Assembly: GCA_028015205.1 (NCBI GenBank)
Contig: CM051514.1
Coordinates: 23,018,150 to 23,082,149 of the forward strand
DNA length: 64,000 bases
Direction of reading: 5' to 3'
Source of the DNA: Mytilisepta virgata
Lineage: Eukaryota; Mollusca; Bivalvia; Mytilida; Mytilidae
Shown here: one piece after another, positions 1 to 12,390 of the stretch
How positions within the stretch are numbered: position 1 is the first letter of the stretch
Layout of the letters: each line of letters begins with the position of its first letter
The notes under the pieces: generated by a model
What the model was told of the DNA's origin: nothing
Database searches by the model: none
What the model saw: only the letters and a program-made list of their open reading frames with translations
Made by a program: the position numbers and the translations under genes

Positions 1-987
1 GTGAACATAATTTCGCCATAGTTTTCTAAATACACGTATGAAAATGTTTAGATTTTTGATAAACATAAATTAGAAAACATCCAATAGGTCTGAACACAGG
101 AACATGCACCCAGTTGTCATCGTTTATTTTGATTAATTTTTTTTATTACTGTATCATTCTTTTTGTTTGTATGTGGTAAATGTTTACGAAACAAATATAC
201 TTTTATAAAATATGCTGATAAAAGTGTATGTGTAATTTGGTATTTGACTCGACTAATATAACCAAATTTCGTACCTGTGTAAACAATGGACAGGATTTGC
301 ATGAGACTTGTCTTTCCAGAAACATAGTTTGCCTTTTATTTTTTCATCAAATTTTTTTTTCAGGTTCTACTGACAACTGCTTGGAATGCTGAGTTTGCAA
401 AATGTTTAACACATGTTAACACACCATCGTATGATGACATTGATGCAATGTAGGATCAAGGTTTGGTAATTGATGGACTAAAACGTTTACCTGGGTTAAC
501 AAAGCAATTAAATGTTAGATTATTAAAAGGCTGCTATTAATTTATTAATGTTAATACCCGCATTTTTCACAACAAATGTTGCTTTCATTAGTTCGTCCGT
601 CAGTCATCATTTAAATTTCTGTATTCAAATGTTAAAATTGTATAAACAAAGTACAAATATAAAATTCAAGATTGAATTTAAAGAATGGTTTATTATTTTT
701 GTTTAATTTTGAGTTTATTACCCAAGGGACTCGTCCATAAACAACAAAATGGATAACAGGAAAGGTCAACAGTGACATACCAATCAATCAAAGCTGACTG
801 ATAGAACTTCGGATAAAAATTAACATAAACGGCTGATGGACTAAAACGTTTATAGGGGTTGAAGATAGCAATTAAAACTTAAATTGTTAAAAGGCTGCAA
901 TGTTAACACCATTCTTTTGAACAACAAATGTTGCTTTCATTAGTCCGTGTCGGGCATCGTCTGTACTTTGCCTAGTAAATGACAGAA
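1..987. other. Non-coding sequence with a diverged direct repeat
   Basis: No reading frame here resembles a protein. Two diverged direct copies of one segment lie at about 469-608 and 831-955. Both contain GATGGACTAAAACGTTTA, then TTAAAAGGCTGC, then ACAAATGTTGCTTTCATTAGT. The copies are about 360 bases apart, so this is a local duplication or two copies of a dispersed repeat. The rest is AT-rich sequence in which I see nothing. Confidence 0.6.
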
Positions 988-1101
988 GTCGTTAATGAAC
1001 TATAAAAATGTATTTGATTAGAAATTTTATATATGATAACTTAAAGGTTAACAGTTATCTGAAAAGGATACATTTGTAGTAACATATTTCCATATTTATT
1101 T

Positions 1102-3001
1102 AGGTCTTTCCACTTTCCGTGGAAAGACCTTTTGATTTTGTTCTGATTATTTTTTTTTTTTTTTTCTTCTGCCGTCTAGGATGTTTTTTTGTTACTTGAC
1201 ATATCGAAAGGATTTTTGGCCCATGGTATCGTACAGTGATTGCGATTTCACCATTGACCCTGTGTAACCGAACACTTTTTTTTATAGGAGTTATCTCCCC
1301 GCGTCCTCCTTTTCTTGTTATCGCTATATCTCTAAAACCGTAAAAGATATCGACCCAAAATCTTTTGCAATGTCTTCAGTGTATCTGTGCGCAACTTTGT
1401 TCAATTTGGTCGGAAGGGATCTGACGACATTTCATAGGAGTTATTTCCCTTCAAACGACTTTCACTTTTGGTGTATCATACAAATTGTTATTTAGAGTTG
1501 AGGTATCAACATGAAACTTTGTATTTAGGGTCCATGACCCCTAACAAGTAAAATGAGGTCAAGGTCAAAGGTCAAGGTCAAGTTCTAAATTTTGACTTTT
1601 GCTTGTTATCGCTTCTCCTCTGAAACAGTAAAAGATAGCTGGTAAAATGTAATGGAGAAAATGTTAAGGACGTTGAGACCTTGATTTGTTACATTTGCAT
1701 AAAAGTTGTATGACGTCATTTTATAGGCGTAATTGCCGTTAGAACGTTTAAATTTGCGGTTTTTCGTTTATTTCTCAACAATGGTACATGATAAAGGCAC
1801 GGGGTCTTTTGTTTTGACATCAAGGATTGATAACCTTCAAATTGGCATCAAGGTCAAAGGTCAAGGTCAAGTTCTAAATTTTGACTTTTGCTTGTTATCG
1901 CTTCTCCTCTGAAACGGTAAAAGATAGCTGATAAAATGTAAAGGAGAAAATGTTAAGGACGTTGAGACCTAGCTTTGTTACATTTGAGAAAAAGTTGTAT
2001 GACATCATTTTATAGGCGTAATTGCCCCTAGAACGTTTAAATTTTCGTTTTTCGTTTATTTCTCAACAATGGTACATGATAAAGGCATGGGGTCTTTTGT
2101 TTTAACATCAGGGATTGATAACCTTCAAATTGGCATCAAGGTCAAAGGTCAAGGTCAAGTTCTATTATTTGACATTTGCTTGTTATCACTACTCCTCTGA
2201 AATGGTTGTAGATAGCCAAGGAAATGTAATGGTGGAAATGTTTAGGACATTGATGCGCAACTTTGTTACATTTGAGTTAAAGTTGTATGACGTCATCTTT
2301 TGAGAGTAATTGCGCCTAGAACGTTCAAACTAAAGGTTTTTCGTTTATAACTTGACAATGGTACATAATAATGGCATGGGGTCTTCTAAAATGACCTCAA
2401 CGACCAATGACCTTGAAAAATGTCACAAGGTCAAAGGTCAAGGTCATGACCTATATTATGTATTTTGCATTTTTTCACACTTTATAAGTTTTTTTCAGAT
2501 TTTTAAAGCAATTAAAGCTATTGAAAGCGTGAAATTCAGGCACTACTTTTGATGACGTCATTTCTGGCAACGTTATTATTTCTGTAGACGTTTTTAGACG
2601 TTTTGGATATATTGGAATGTTAATTAATGTGACAATGTTACAACCCATGAAAACGTCTAGAATTGTCAATTTATAAGGTCACATTAATGACGTTTTTGAT
2701 GTTTATAGTGCAAAACAATATAATTCATCACAAACATTTAGTTAACCAGAGATAAACATTTTTCTTTGTTATTCAAACTAGCAGTCCATATATTTTTTTA
2801 ACATTTGTGAAATTACCTATCATATCAAACCAGAAGTGATATTTGTAATACGGGAAGTAGCATAATACCTCCCTTATTTCAGTACATAGAACCATATATC
2901 CTTGAAATCACTGGAAAGTTTAGCTATGCTCTAAAACCAACAATTACATTTTAAACCTCATTTTTTTTATCATTCAATCTGCAATTGATGTGGAAAGACC
3001 T
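1102..3001. repeat. Hairpin-headed repeat with CAAGGTCAAAGGTCA units
   Basis: The left end is a near-perfect hairpin, AGGTCTTTCCAC / GTGGAAAGACCT (1102-1130), and GTGGAAAGACCT recurs at the right end near 2990-3001. Inside, a unit of roughly 290 bp beginning with AAGGTCAAAGGTCAAGGTCA and continuing through a run resembling TGCTTGTTATCGCTTCTCCT repeats about three times (starting near 1558, 1850 and 2138). The same family recurs at 17.3-18.08 kb and 20.55-20.84 kb. No conserved protein is encoded, and the short frames across it are incidental. Confidence 0.7.
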
Positions 3002-3788
3002 TCAATTGTTCTCTGAACAATTGGTTTTTAATATTGTAAATACAATTCTTCTTAGAAAGTTCGGTAAAAATCCACGCGGGACCCCATAGGAAATGTTATC
3101 GTATCTCCTCAAAAAGTACAAATCGTACAGGGCTGATATTTGGCAGACAGCTAGGGGATATCCAGGGCTTTGTTTATGAGAAAAAATTATGACCCTAACT
3201 CCAACCAATTTCCTGAAAATAGCGTTCGCGCAGTGCAGTAATAGAAAGCTATTTTCCGCCATAAAACACAAGATTCGTCCAAATTTTACCAATTTATTGC
3301 ATCCGAATGTCAAAATTTCGCGTCAAATTAACAGTACTTTATTCACGAAAATGTCGTCTGCTCAACATGGCACCGGAAATCTAAATAAATAAATCGTGAG
3401 ATCAAATTTCTACATGAATCTTCATTCTGACATAAGTAAATGTGTACACGTACACTCCGTTTTCTATTTATGACTATTTCCACATCAAACAGCAAAATGC
3501 ATTATCCTGTGCCATGTTCATCCGACGACGTCCCCTCTCGAAAAGAAAGAAATAAACTAAGTCCAGACATATATCAATGGACGTCACGTGACATACACAA
3601 CGTCATCCAATCCAGCGTCCCTGAAATAGAAGTAAACATTATAGTAGAAATGTACTTTTACTGTCACTTGTGTATCTAGAGAAATAAAAATACAATGCCC
3701 CCCCCCCCCTTACATGTATTCAGCAATCCTAGGAAAACTTGCTATCTACAAATAAAAAAATAATTAATAAACAAACAAACAAACAAAA
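3002..3788. repeat. Repeat with terminal hairpin, no gene
   Basis: It starts with the hairpin CAATTGTTCTCTGAACAATTG directly after a GGAAAGACCTT motif. The same hairpin, CAATTATTCTCTGAACAATTG, occurs near 20809-20829. Overlapping frames of 60-100 codons exist on both strands, but they show no domain, signal peptide or repeat. A run of C lies at about 3699-3709. Confidence 0.5.
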
Positions 3789-3789
3789 A

Positions 3790-3850
3790 AAGGCCCGTCC
3801 CGCCTTCAGAAAAGAGATATTGCTACTTCATTATTTTTTTTTTCTTTCTT

Positions 3851-3884
<34 letters not shown>

Positions 3885-3980
3885 ACAATTACTATTTGGA
3901 AAAATACATTAAAAATTTAAGAGATTTCAAGAGAAAACAGAAGTAGCAATATCTCTTTACTGAAGACGGGACGGGCCTTT
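3790..3980. repeat. Long inverted repeat (about 40 bp arms, about 110 bp loop)
   Basis: The left arm at 3790-3828 (AGGCCCGTCCC, TTCAG, AAGAGATATTGCTACTTC) matches the reverse complement of 3940-3980, with a few mismatches near the base. The loop contains a T tract of about 47 nt interrupted by a few C (3832-3883). The RNA would fold into a strong hairpin. It is most likely a foldback or MITE-type element. A second hairpin, CATTTGTGCTAGGCACAAATG, follows at about 4109-4130. Confidence 0.8.
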
Positions 3981-4159
3981 TTTTTTTCTTTTTTTTTGGG
4001 GGGGGTCTATTTTCTTTATTTCCCAAGAGTTATGCCCCTTGCCAAAAATAGAGGGGCAGGGCCTCTTTATTGCAAAACTGGAAACGTGAATAAGGAAAGA
4101 CCTTATCATTTGTGCTAGGCACAAATGACCTTTTAATTTGTTTATAGTTCATTAACGAC

Positions 4160-6360
4160 TACTAATAAGATGAAGGTGAGGTAATTCTATAAAAAAACAT
4201 TATAGAATAGATTTTATTATATTACCAAAGTATTTATTGAACATTAAGCCGTTTTATGCTGCATTTAATGTAATGCAAAGGTAAAAGTTCGAGCTTCTTT
4301 TTTATGTGTCATACAATCTAAACTCCAAGTATAGGTCTTTTGTTCTCGATTAACTTTGATTGCATTTATCCAAATTTAGTATCGATTTTTCACAAAAGAT
4401 GGATAACTTGGCAAATGGCGTAGATATTATTCTACAAATAGTTTTTTTAAAAGAAATCTTTTCATTTTAACAATAATGAAACATATACATGTGAAAGAGA
4501 TTTTCAATGTAAACATTTTTTATGAAGTCCGGAGAACACTTCTTTTAAGTTTAAGTATCCAATTTAACCTAATCTCAAGAATTTTATATCAAACCCTATG
4601 TGGAATAATATTATTTTCTTGTTATTCTAAAAGTGCTTTAAATTTTTTGAAATATTAAGAGAAATAACACCAAAAAAAAAAAAAAATAAATAAAATAAAA
4701 CAAACAAACAGATGCAAAGACAGGTGCAAATATACTTTTATTTTATTTAAGTTTTTTTAGTTGCACATGACATTTTGAAATTAAGACAATGTTATCATTC
4801 ATAATTTTATTGCTGCTTTATTATTTCAAATAGCTTGTTCTTTCGTGATGAATTACACTAGTTTTCTCAAGTACATGATGTAACAGACTGTGCCGGTGGA
4901 GTCCATGTTGTTCATATGTTTTTAGTTTTCAATTGTAGTGCATGTATTGTTTTGGTCTTGTCTTCGTTGTTCTCCGGAGTTTGTCAGTTGTTACGATTTT
5001 TCTCTCCTTCGAATATCCCTTTGGTATTTCTTGACTTTACTTCAGTAGAAACCAGAATAATCAATGTTTTTTTTTGACTTTATCGCATGAGACAGCAGTA
5101 TAAAAATCGTTTAGTTTGTTTTACTTTCATTTGTTTTCGTAATTCTTTCTTTGTTGTGACAGAAATGTCTTTCATTCGAACAAGTTTTAAAAATTATAAA
5201 AATGTACTCTACTGTACCATTGGAACCTTTTAAATAACTATTTTAGAATTATATAAAATATTTGAGGATATAAATGAAATAATTTATACATGTATATAAT
5301 ATTCTTTTTTGGGTGATTTTCCAAACATGAATTCGCCGAAAAGTAACTACAGACCACTTTAATGACTGTAATGCTAAATTGACACTTTTTATACGATTCT
5401 GTTCAGATAATTTTCTTATTTTTATTCAAAAGCGAATTAACTCTACAATAATCTGACATTAATAGATATTTAATACATATATATACTCCGTGATACCCAT
5501 TTTGATGCACAAGATGTGCACATGCACATGTCTTCTATTGACGAATCATCAGTTGTGCTCAAGGTTGAAAATGTTGTTACCCTGATCAATAATCCCAAAC
5601 AATGAAAGAGAAAGTTCAGATGCCAAAATGTCTGCAAAATGTAAAGTCAAAACCATCAAAGGACACAGCTGTAGGGGCGGGGGGGGGGTTCAAAAAGTTC
5701 AACAATTATACAACAGGAACATTTAAGGTATCAATTTCATGATATAATCGACATAGTACTATCAACTGAGCTAGGGATATCATTTGGGATGTGGAGTTCA
5801 CAGACAGCTGTCGACTCTTTGTGAAAATAAATACTCCATGACACTACTTTTATTCCCAATGTGTGCAGATTTTGTCGATGTACGACTTATCAGTTGTGCT
5901 TATTCATAATGTATTGCTTTCTTCTTACATGTATAAAAAGTACAAAACGAAAATTTAAAAATAAAAAAAAACAATTACACCATCTTGACATAATAATCCA
6001 AAATTTATCCGGCGTCAAACGATTTTTTTCTCTCTCTTTTTAAAGAATAACGAAATAGCGTTAATGGCATTAAACAAATATATCAACAGTGATCAGTTCG
6101 TATTTATAGGACAGCAATATTTTGTTGTCTTTCGGAGCCCATTTTCCTCATTGTTGATGAACCATAGAATTCTTTTATCCTATTTTACTGTCTATTTTTA
6201 TCATTTCATTCATACTGATGAGTGCTTTCAGAATTATTCAAACTTTATATTTTTGGATGAAATGAAATTAATATATATTGTGTAATTATGAATTGATTTG
6301 TCTGAATTAGCATTCCACATGTTCCTTTTGTATCTTCCTCAAACAGCTACATATATCAAT
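4160..6360. repeat. Non-coding stretch with dispersed repeat fragments
   Basis: No gene is recognised. About 4890-5043 carries a dispersed repeat (GTCCATGTTGTTCATAT, then TTGTTCTCCGGAGTTTGTCA, then TTTGGTATTTCTTGACTTTA) that recurs at 21250-21400 and partly at 10186-10225. Segments at 5480-5600 and 5830-5905 belong to another family (GATGCACAAGATGTG, ATCAGTTGTGCT) that recurs near 60860-60955. A G run lies near 5677-5688. Confidence 0.6.
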
Positions 6361-7010
6361 TTTACAATAACATCCCTTTTGCTAGATTGTACATATTATC
6401 AGTTCCCAGTTCAACTGATAAGCCTTTTGAGAATGTTAAATATTCTTTGAAAAGATACTGAAAATGTCTGTTTCAGAGACATACAAGGAAAAAGTTCTAT
6501 GAAAGATACCATCCATTACAGATAGTTCTAAGCTATTTTGGTATAGAAATCATAATTTAAGTTGGAAGACAATTTATTAAATCTATCAATTTTCAAGAAA
6601 GGCAACTGATTTCAAAATTCAGAGTCAAATAACATTCTTTGCTAATTGAGACTGGACATTATGAAAATATACCTAGGGAACAACACATATTATGTATATT
6701 GTTCATTAAAATTGATGAGGAATACCACTTCTTCTTGAATTGTTTACAAAACCCAACTTCAAGAAACGAGTTCTTTCAAAAATTTTGTATAATCTACCCT
6801 ATGTTTTAATCAGTTAAAAGTTATGCTAAATCCAAATATTGAACTTTTTTCTGAAGTATGCGACTTTGTAAAGGAATCACTAGAACGGCGAAACTGTCTG
6901 TATCGGCCAGGATTTCACTTCGGAATCTATATTAATGACATGCTGTATCTTGATGTTTTATTTTATCATCTGTATTGTACTGTATTGCCTCTGCCTGACC
7001 CATAACAACT
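6361..7010 (+). pseudogene. Degraded LINE reverse-transcriptase 3' remnant
   Basis: Between about 6590 and 6910 the plus strand can be read, through one stop and small shifts, as a C-terminal LINE segment. An IETGHYENIPREQ-like stretch is followed by DEEYHFFLNC and then FFQKF. This matches the family pattern IETGRY..IP..R.C..C...EDE.HFL..C..Y...R..FF found at the end of many non-LTR ORF2 proteins. A trailing segment near 6835-6905 (FSEVCDFVKESLERRN) resembles the final helix of the same proteins. The first Cys pair of the usual knuckle is mostly lost. It is ancient and non-functional. The clade cannot be assigned, and no flanking gene depends on it. Confidence 0.55.
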
Positions 7011-7131
7011 AAAAAATTTAAATTTGATAATAAAATAGGTAATCTTGCTCCTGTGACATGGGGAAATTCACTTTTCTGTCCACATGGTAAATCTGTTTTA
7101 TTTGGAAAGAAAATCGTCTGTTGAATTGATA

Positions 7132-7717
7132 AGGGACGAGATCAAAAGTTCAGTGTAGGATAAAAAGCTTAATTCAAATAGTTTGGTGGTTTGAGGGGGG
7201 GGGGGGGGGGGGGTGGTAAAAATCGCTGCAAGTTTTGTTATCCTACATCGATTTATAGACTGAAAAATTCGGAATCAAGTGCGGCCATAACATATGTTTG
7301 GACTTTTAAAGCAAATATAAGCCATCAAATCGTACCGAAAAGCAAATTTTTGGCATAGAGTATTGGGGCGAAATCAATCATAGTATCTACGTCGTTCACA
7401 CACTAATATCGATCGTGAATTTTGAATGATATGCATAGAATTATAATTTAACAGTGCCTTTTTTGATGCATGCTAAAAATACACAACACTTTTTTCCAAT
7501 ATTTTTTAAAAGTGATGTCCAAGTCAATATACAGAACAAACATACATTGTTGAGGAAAAACAGGACCCATAATACAAAAAGTATACTCTCAAAGCATATG
7601 CTCATATTGTTCAATCAATTTGCCCCAAAGTAAGTTAAAAAGAGGGTGAGAGGGTCAGTGAAAAAACTATGTGAATTAAGTTTTTTTATCCTACATTGAA
7701 CTTTTGATCTCGTCCCT
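7132..7717. mobile_element. Non-autonomous inverted-repeat element (MITE-like, 586 bp)
   Basis: AGGGACGAGATCAAAAGTTC at the left edge and its reverse complement GAACTTTTGATCTCGTCCCT at the right edge open an inverted repeat of about 35 bp that continues inward through GTAGGATAAAAA. There is no open reading frame inside. A G run of about 19 nt at 7195-7213 lies near the left end. Target duplications are not clear: the flanks read GATA and AACA. The superfamily is unknown. Confidence 0.8.
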
Positions 7718-8870
7718 AACAGGATCGTCGTTTTAAAGTTAAAAATCTATGCCGATCGCGATTAGTTTTTCTCGGTCGTGCGACACTCTTAAACTTCGGA
7801 TTTTTCAGCAATTACATAACTTAAAATAAAACTAAAGGAAAAAATGTTTTAGAATATTTATAAAGGAAGTTAAAAAAAACATTTTCAATTTTTTTCTATT
7901 AGAAGTTGCATTTATAATTATTTAAGTCGGACGTGGAAATACGTTTGCCACGCCCACAGAAATCATAATTCTAAGTTATTTAAAAATAAAGTCAATAGAA
8001 AGTTGTTTTCTTTTACTTCTTTTTCATGTGTCGGTCATTGTATGGTCAATAAAGGAAAGCCCACTAATGATGTTGAATCTGTAGTTGTTCACGAAAATTT
8101 ATTATATATCTAAATAATTTCAATAATCAAATGAAAGGGGAGATATCGCTCTTTAACACCAAACTACTATGCTTATTGTGATTGAGATTTATAAAAGTTT
8201 TTATACAAGAGCACGACTTAAAGGTGGCTTATCCGTCAAATGTAAAAGGGTTTACAGACTTCTGAAAATACCGATACTGTTTTTTTTTTGTGCAAACATT
8301 TCAGTGAATGGGGATGCTATTTTCCTCATTTTCTGTCATTATTAAACCTCTTCATTTTCATTTCTGTGACTCTTTGAAGATATGAGAGAACAGAAATGCA
8401 TATAAAGACAATTTGTTTTCTGATAATGACTTTATGTTTGTAATTTGACGAACCCATTTAAAGATGCTCGCTGGTCATGTTTTGGTCTTTTTGTCAGATT
8501 TACGGAATCCTCGGGTTTTATTCATTTCTTAAACATTAAATATTTTGCCCATGAACCCCCACTTTTTTTTATAATTCAATCATATATACCTTAAAATGGT
8601 ATTTGACAAAATTTTATAAAATCCTTTTCATTTTTTCATACATTTTTCAGAGACTGAAGTTGCCAATGGAAAGAAAAAGAAAAATCCAGAGAATACCTAT
8701 TTCCTGCAATTTTCAAGGCCTTATAGCTCTAAAATGAGCACATGAACCTATATTTTTTTCTTGCTTATTTGTTTACTATTCATATGTTCTCTCAAACAAA
8801 AATACCTATTTCAAATCCTATTTATTTCCTATTAGACCAGCGACCATCCTTAACAACAGTATTACACAAT
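7718..8870. other. Non-coding, nothing recognised
   Basis: AT-rich sequence without a credible reading frame. A CGATCGCGATTAG palindrome-like patch lies near 7753. I see no repeat shared with the rest of the window. Confidence 0.5.
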
Positions 8871-8874
8871 ACTA

Positions 8875-9925
8875 GAAACATAAATATCTCTGGTAATTGA
8901 TTCCGATAGCACAACTTCCAATCAGTATTATTTAGGGATTTATATCACAGTTTCAGCTTTTTTAATGACAACTTATCAGTCGTTATGTAATATCAATTTC
9001 CTAATTAACACATTAGTAATTCTATTTTCATTTATCCAGGCTAAACAGGATTGCTTTAACGGAATCTATAATTAACAGACATTGTCTCTATTTGCCAAAA
9101 CACGAAAAGAGTATATTCCGGAAAGTACTGTATGAAAGAGAAATATATTATTTCATCGACATTAAGAGGAAGTTCAACCAGGCCTAATTACATGTACAAT
9201 TTTTAAGCTCGTAAAAGTAACTGCTTTCTGACCTACATTTATTTCTTCATTTGCCTCCCTTGGTTATTTGTTTCTTCTCTTTTTAGTCAGTTCTTGTTTG
9301 TTTTATTTAAGAAATAATTCATTGATGGCTTACGCTCGGTGTAAAGTATTAACAAATATAACGCCTAACCATGTTAAAATAACCATAGAGCATGGCACCA
9401 ATGAATTATTTCAATTCTAATAGGACAATATGCATCATTTCTGTAATCGAACCATATAAGTGTTTAACAGTTTATTGATTTCATGTGTGCTTCTAGCTTC
9501 ACGTCAACAACGCATTGTACGCATGTTTCAATACCAATTGTTCTAGATAGAACACGGTTGTGTTTCTATAGCGAAAGCGGCACGTCATATTAGAATATAA
9601 GTTAGAATATTTTAAACAATATTACCTAATACTAGAAAGATAAATATCTCTGGTAATTGATTACAATTGAACAATTTCTAATCAGTATTATTCAGAGGCT
9701 TATACCTCTGTTTTTCAAACGTTTTACAGGACACACTCTGTATAGATCTTATCACTCGTTATGTAATATGGATTTCCTTATTAAAGCATTATTAATTTTA
9801 TTTTCATTTATCTACCACTAAACAGGATTTTGTTTACGATATTTTGCCGGAACCTATAATTAACTATACTATAAATTGTATCTATTTGCCAAAACACGAA
9901 AGAATATATTCCGGAAAGTATTTAT
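8875..9925. repeat. Duplicated segment, two diverged copies about 740 bp apart
   Basis: Copy one is about 8878-9127 and copy two about 9620-9920. Both run from ACTAGAAA-ATAAATATCTCTGG through AATCAGTATTATT, CGTTATGTAATAT, TTTTCATTTATC and CTATTTGCCAAAACACGAAA to TATATTCCGGAAAGTA. Both are followed by AAGCTCGTAAAA and TACTGCTTTC. Small insertions and deletions separate them, so this is an old tandem segmental duplication. No protein is encoded. Confidence 0.75.
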
Positions 9926-10960
9926 ACTTTACATTTATAAGCTCGTAAAATTTACTGCTTTCGGACCTGTTTCTTTATTTGCCTCCGTTGTTTGTTTGCT
10001 TTCTTCTGTTTAAGGCAGTTCTTGTTCGTTTTATTGTAAGTTGGAGTGGATGTTTTATTTTCATTTTTTTGTATTTTTTATTAGTGCAAGACAATCCTAG
10101 TTAATTTAACAACCTATGTATCCAATTTATGCTTTTAATAAACATTGTATATTTATGTGCTTTTTATTGCCTGTACTTTTTTGCTCTCCTTGGAATAACC
10201 CTTTGGTATTTCTTGACTTTACTTAATGTGCATTTTTTTCAAGAACTATTCCACCTTGTCTTGTTAATATGTTAATCAATATAATTGAAATATAGAAGGT
10301 ATTTTTACAACATATTCAAAAACAATATTAATTCCCTATAACGTTAGTTATCAAGTAGAATAATTTCGAAATACGTGCTACAAACATCCAATTTGTTGAA
10401 GAATTAGTTGGAACCATATAAACAAAATTAAAATAGGCGTTAACGGGCATGTGAGTGTTAATCCGGACTACTATAATCTTCAAGTTGAAGCAACCACCAT
10501 AGCTGTAAATGTCGATTACCGGAGGTATTTTCTGTCTAAGTCAAATATATATTCCTCGGAAGAACATCTCAAAACGTAGATAGACATAGTTTCGTTATTG
10601 TAAAGCCATTGAATTGTGCCAAATTTCCTTTTTTTTAAAGATATTTTTTTTGTATATCCGTCTTTTAAGTAGGTGTGTAAAAGGTAGACCGGCAGAATGT
10701 ATTTACTTACCCAAAATCTAGTCTCAGCACTGATTCATAACTGTCGTATTTTGCATAAAATTTTGTTCCTATGCTATATCTTCATAACTTAAGTCTTAAA
10801 CTATTATATCTTTTAACATTTTTTGAAAGATATTTATAACCAACCGATATGAGCATCAACATTTTTTCTTTGAACTGGAGAACTTGCCAATTTCTAGTCT
10901 CATTTCCTATTACTATTACAATTTCAAAATAAAACACAAGTATTATATTGGGACAAACTT
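9926..10960. other. Non-coding stretch
   Basis: No gene is recognised. About 10186-10225 matches the CTCTCCTT..GGTATTTCTTGACTTTACTT repeat seen near 5000 and 21360. Short frames on both strands around 10.78-11.2 kb overlap each other and show no domain. Confidence 0.5.
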
Positions 10961-10964
10961 TCAT

Positions 10965-11432
10965 CCCTATGAGGGTGAGACAAGGTTTTCTCACATTTCT
11001 ATGTGTTTGGGACAGTTATATTCCGTGCGAGATTCATACATCTCACATCACATGACCTACCTTAACGTAATAATGAAAAAAAAATTATTTTGCACTAGGT
11101 CACCTAGTTTAAGAGAACAGATTTTTGTGACCCGAGGGCTCAAATATTTTTGTCTCAACCAAGAGATAGCTATGTATACCCGAATTAGTGGTGATTGATA
11201 CTTTTTCTTACATTTAAAACACGCTTTTTAAACAGATTCTACGTGCAGAGGGTGAGACAACGCTTTCTCGGAAGCCTAGAAATGGCCTGACGTCAATGTC
11301 TCAATGTGAGAAAACGCGATATCATAACTTAGAAATAGTCTGACGTCACGATCTCAAAGGTGAGAAAACGCTATTTCACACCCTTGCCACGATTTGAAGT
11401 CACTGTCTCAAGTGTGCGAAAAAAAAATCAAT
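10965..11432. repeat. Degenerate tandem units with GTGAGA and TGACGTCA motifs
   Basis: GGGTGAGACAAGGTTTTCTC at about 10974 and GGGTGAGACAACGCTTTCTC at about 11250 are near copies. From 11270 to 11432 three units of roughly 65 bp each carry a TGACGTCA or TGAAGTCA core, then TCTCAA, then a variant of GTGAGAAAACGC. The octamer TGACGTCA is identical to a consensus CRE site, but the tandem context suggests a repeat family rather than a promoter. Confidence 0.55.
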
Positions 11433-12089
11433 CTAATAAATCAGTTGTTTTCGTTAGGGGAGTTCGGAATGACGCCAGTTAAGCATATATTGGAAAAAAA
11501 AGACTGACAATGTAAGCATTTTGTAGAATATTAAATTATCCCGCTTCTGATGATAGTTGCTGTCTGATTGATGTAGTATTATCTAAGTTGGAACCGTATT
11601 GTACTATCCTCAGACAAGATACAGTTCTACTGACAGTATACGGAATTCCGTAACATTCCTTCCAGATATTTCTATTTGTGACGTCACATTATGCAGACGA
11701 AAATTGTAAAATATCCTGTCAGACTTTGTCAACCGAAAAGAAATGTTGAGGGGCAAGGCTTCAGAAGGGGGTTAAATCGATATATACATGTAGTCCTTTT
11801 TTAAAATCAAGTTGATTATAGTGGGTAGTAAAACCAAATGAATCTAAGACGTGTTAATGTTAAGAGACATCTTTTGTTCCGTGAGTGCCATACGTTAATT
11901 TTGTATATAAACTGGACTATGCATCCCTCATCCATCTTGGATAATCACAATAACAATCAAACGTGACATTATATTTAACACTTAACGGCCTAGATGTCGA
12001 GTTACATCAAACAAGGGACTAACCCAAGAAATGGAAGATAATATAAATTCGAACTATATGCAGGGGTACTTCAAAAGAGTGAATAACTC

Positions 12090-12390
12090 ATAGTGCGCAA
12101 CGTGTTTGAGAATGCCACACTCCCTGCAAATTAAAGACCCCTTCTGTAGTTTTCGAAAAAGACTAGGCTGATTGCTGATACAGAAGGCTAAATTATCCGA
12201 CCCTACACAATCCTCCTCCTTTTACAGTGGCAGTCAAAATTGGTTCGCCTTAGTTTCCCATCCCATCCTACCCCACCCCCACCCCACAATCTTTAATTGT
12301 TTGATAAATTGAACTGGTTCTCGTCATGAAGAAGCATGAAATATATGCCAATAGAGGTTAAGCAACAATCAATCAATTAAGTAATGGCAT
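12090..12390 (+). repeat. Dispersed repeat, inverted relative to the copy at 22.2-22.5 kb
   Basis: The order CTTCTGTAGTTTTCGAAA, ACAGAAGGC, CCGACCCTAC, ACAGTGGC, TTTGATAAATTG, AACTGGTTCTC, GAAGAAGCATGAAATAT and a CAATCAATCAAT tail is found here. It recurs in reverse-complement order at about 22240-22490. The simple CAATCAAT tail suggests the 3' end of a retroposed element. Confidence 0.7.

Larger units (their letters stand above)
988..4159. repeat. Composite repeat bounded by a 19 bp perfect inverted repeat
   Basis: GTCGTTAATGAACTATAAA at 988-1006 recurs as its exact reverse complement at 4141-4159. The enclosed 3.2 kb is entirely repeat-like: a hairpin-headed repeat, two further hairpins, homopolymer runs and a long inverted repeat. 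The outer pair may be the terminal inverted repeats of a composite non-autonomous element. No transposase is encoded. The boundary interpretation is inference; the inverted match is directly visible. Confidence 0.5.

Noticed and set aside
3002..3392. Overlapping frames of 103 and 67 codons on opposite strands
   Set aside because: They lie in a hairpin-headed repeat and show no conserved domain.
11280..11350. TGACGTCA sites considered as a CRE-driven promoter
   Set aside because: They recur as part of a degenerate tandem unit and no gene starts nearby.
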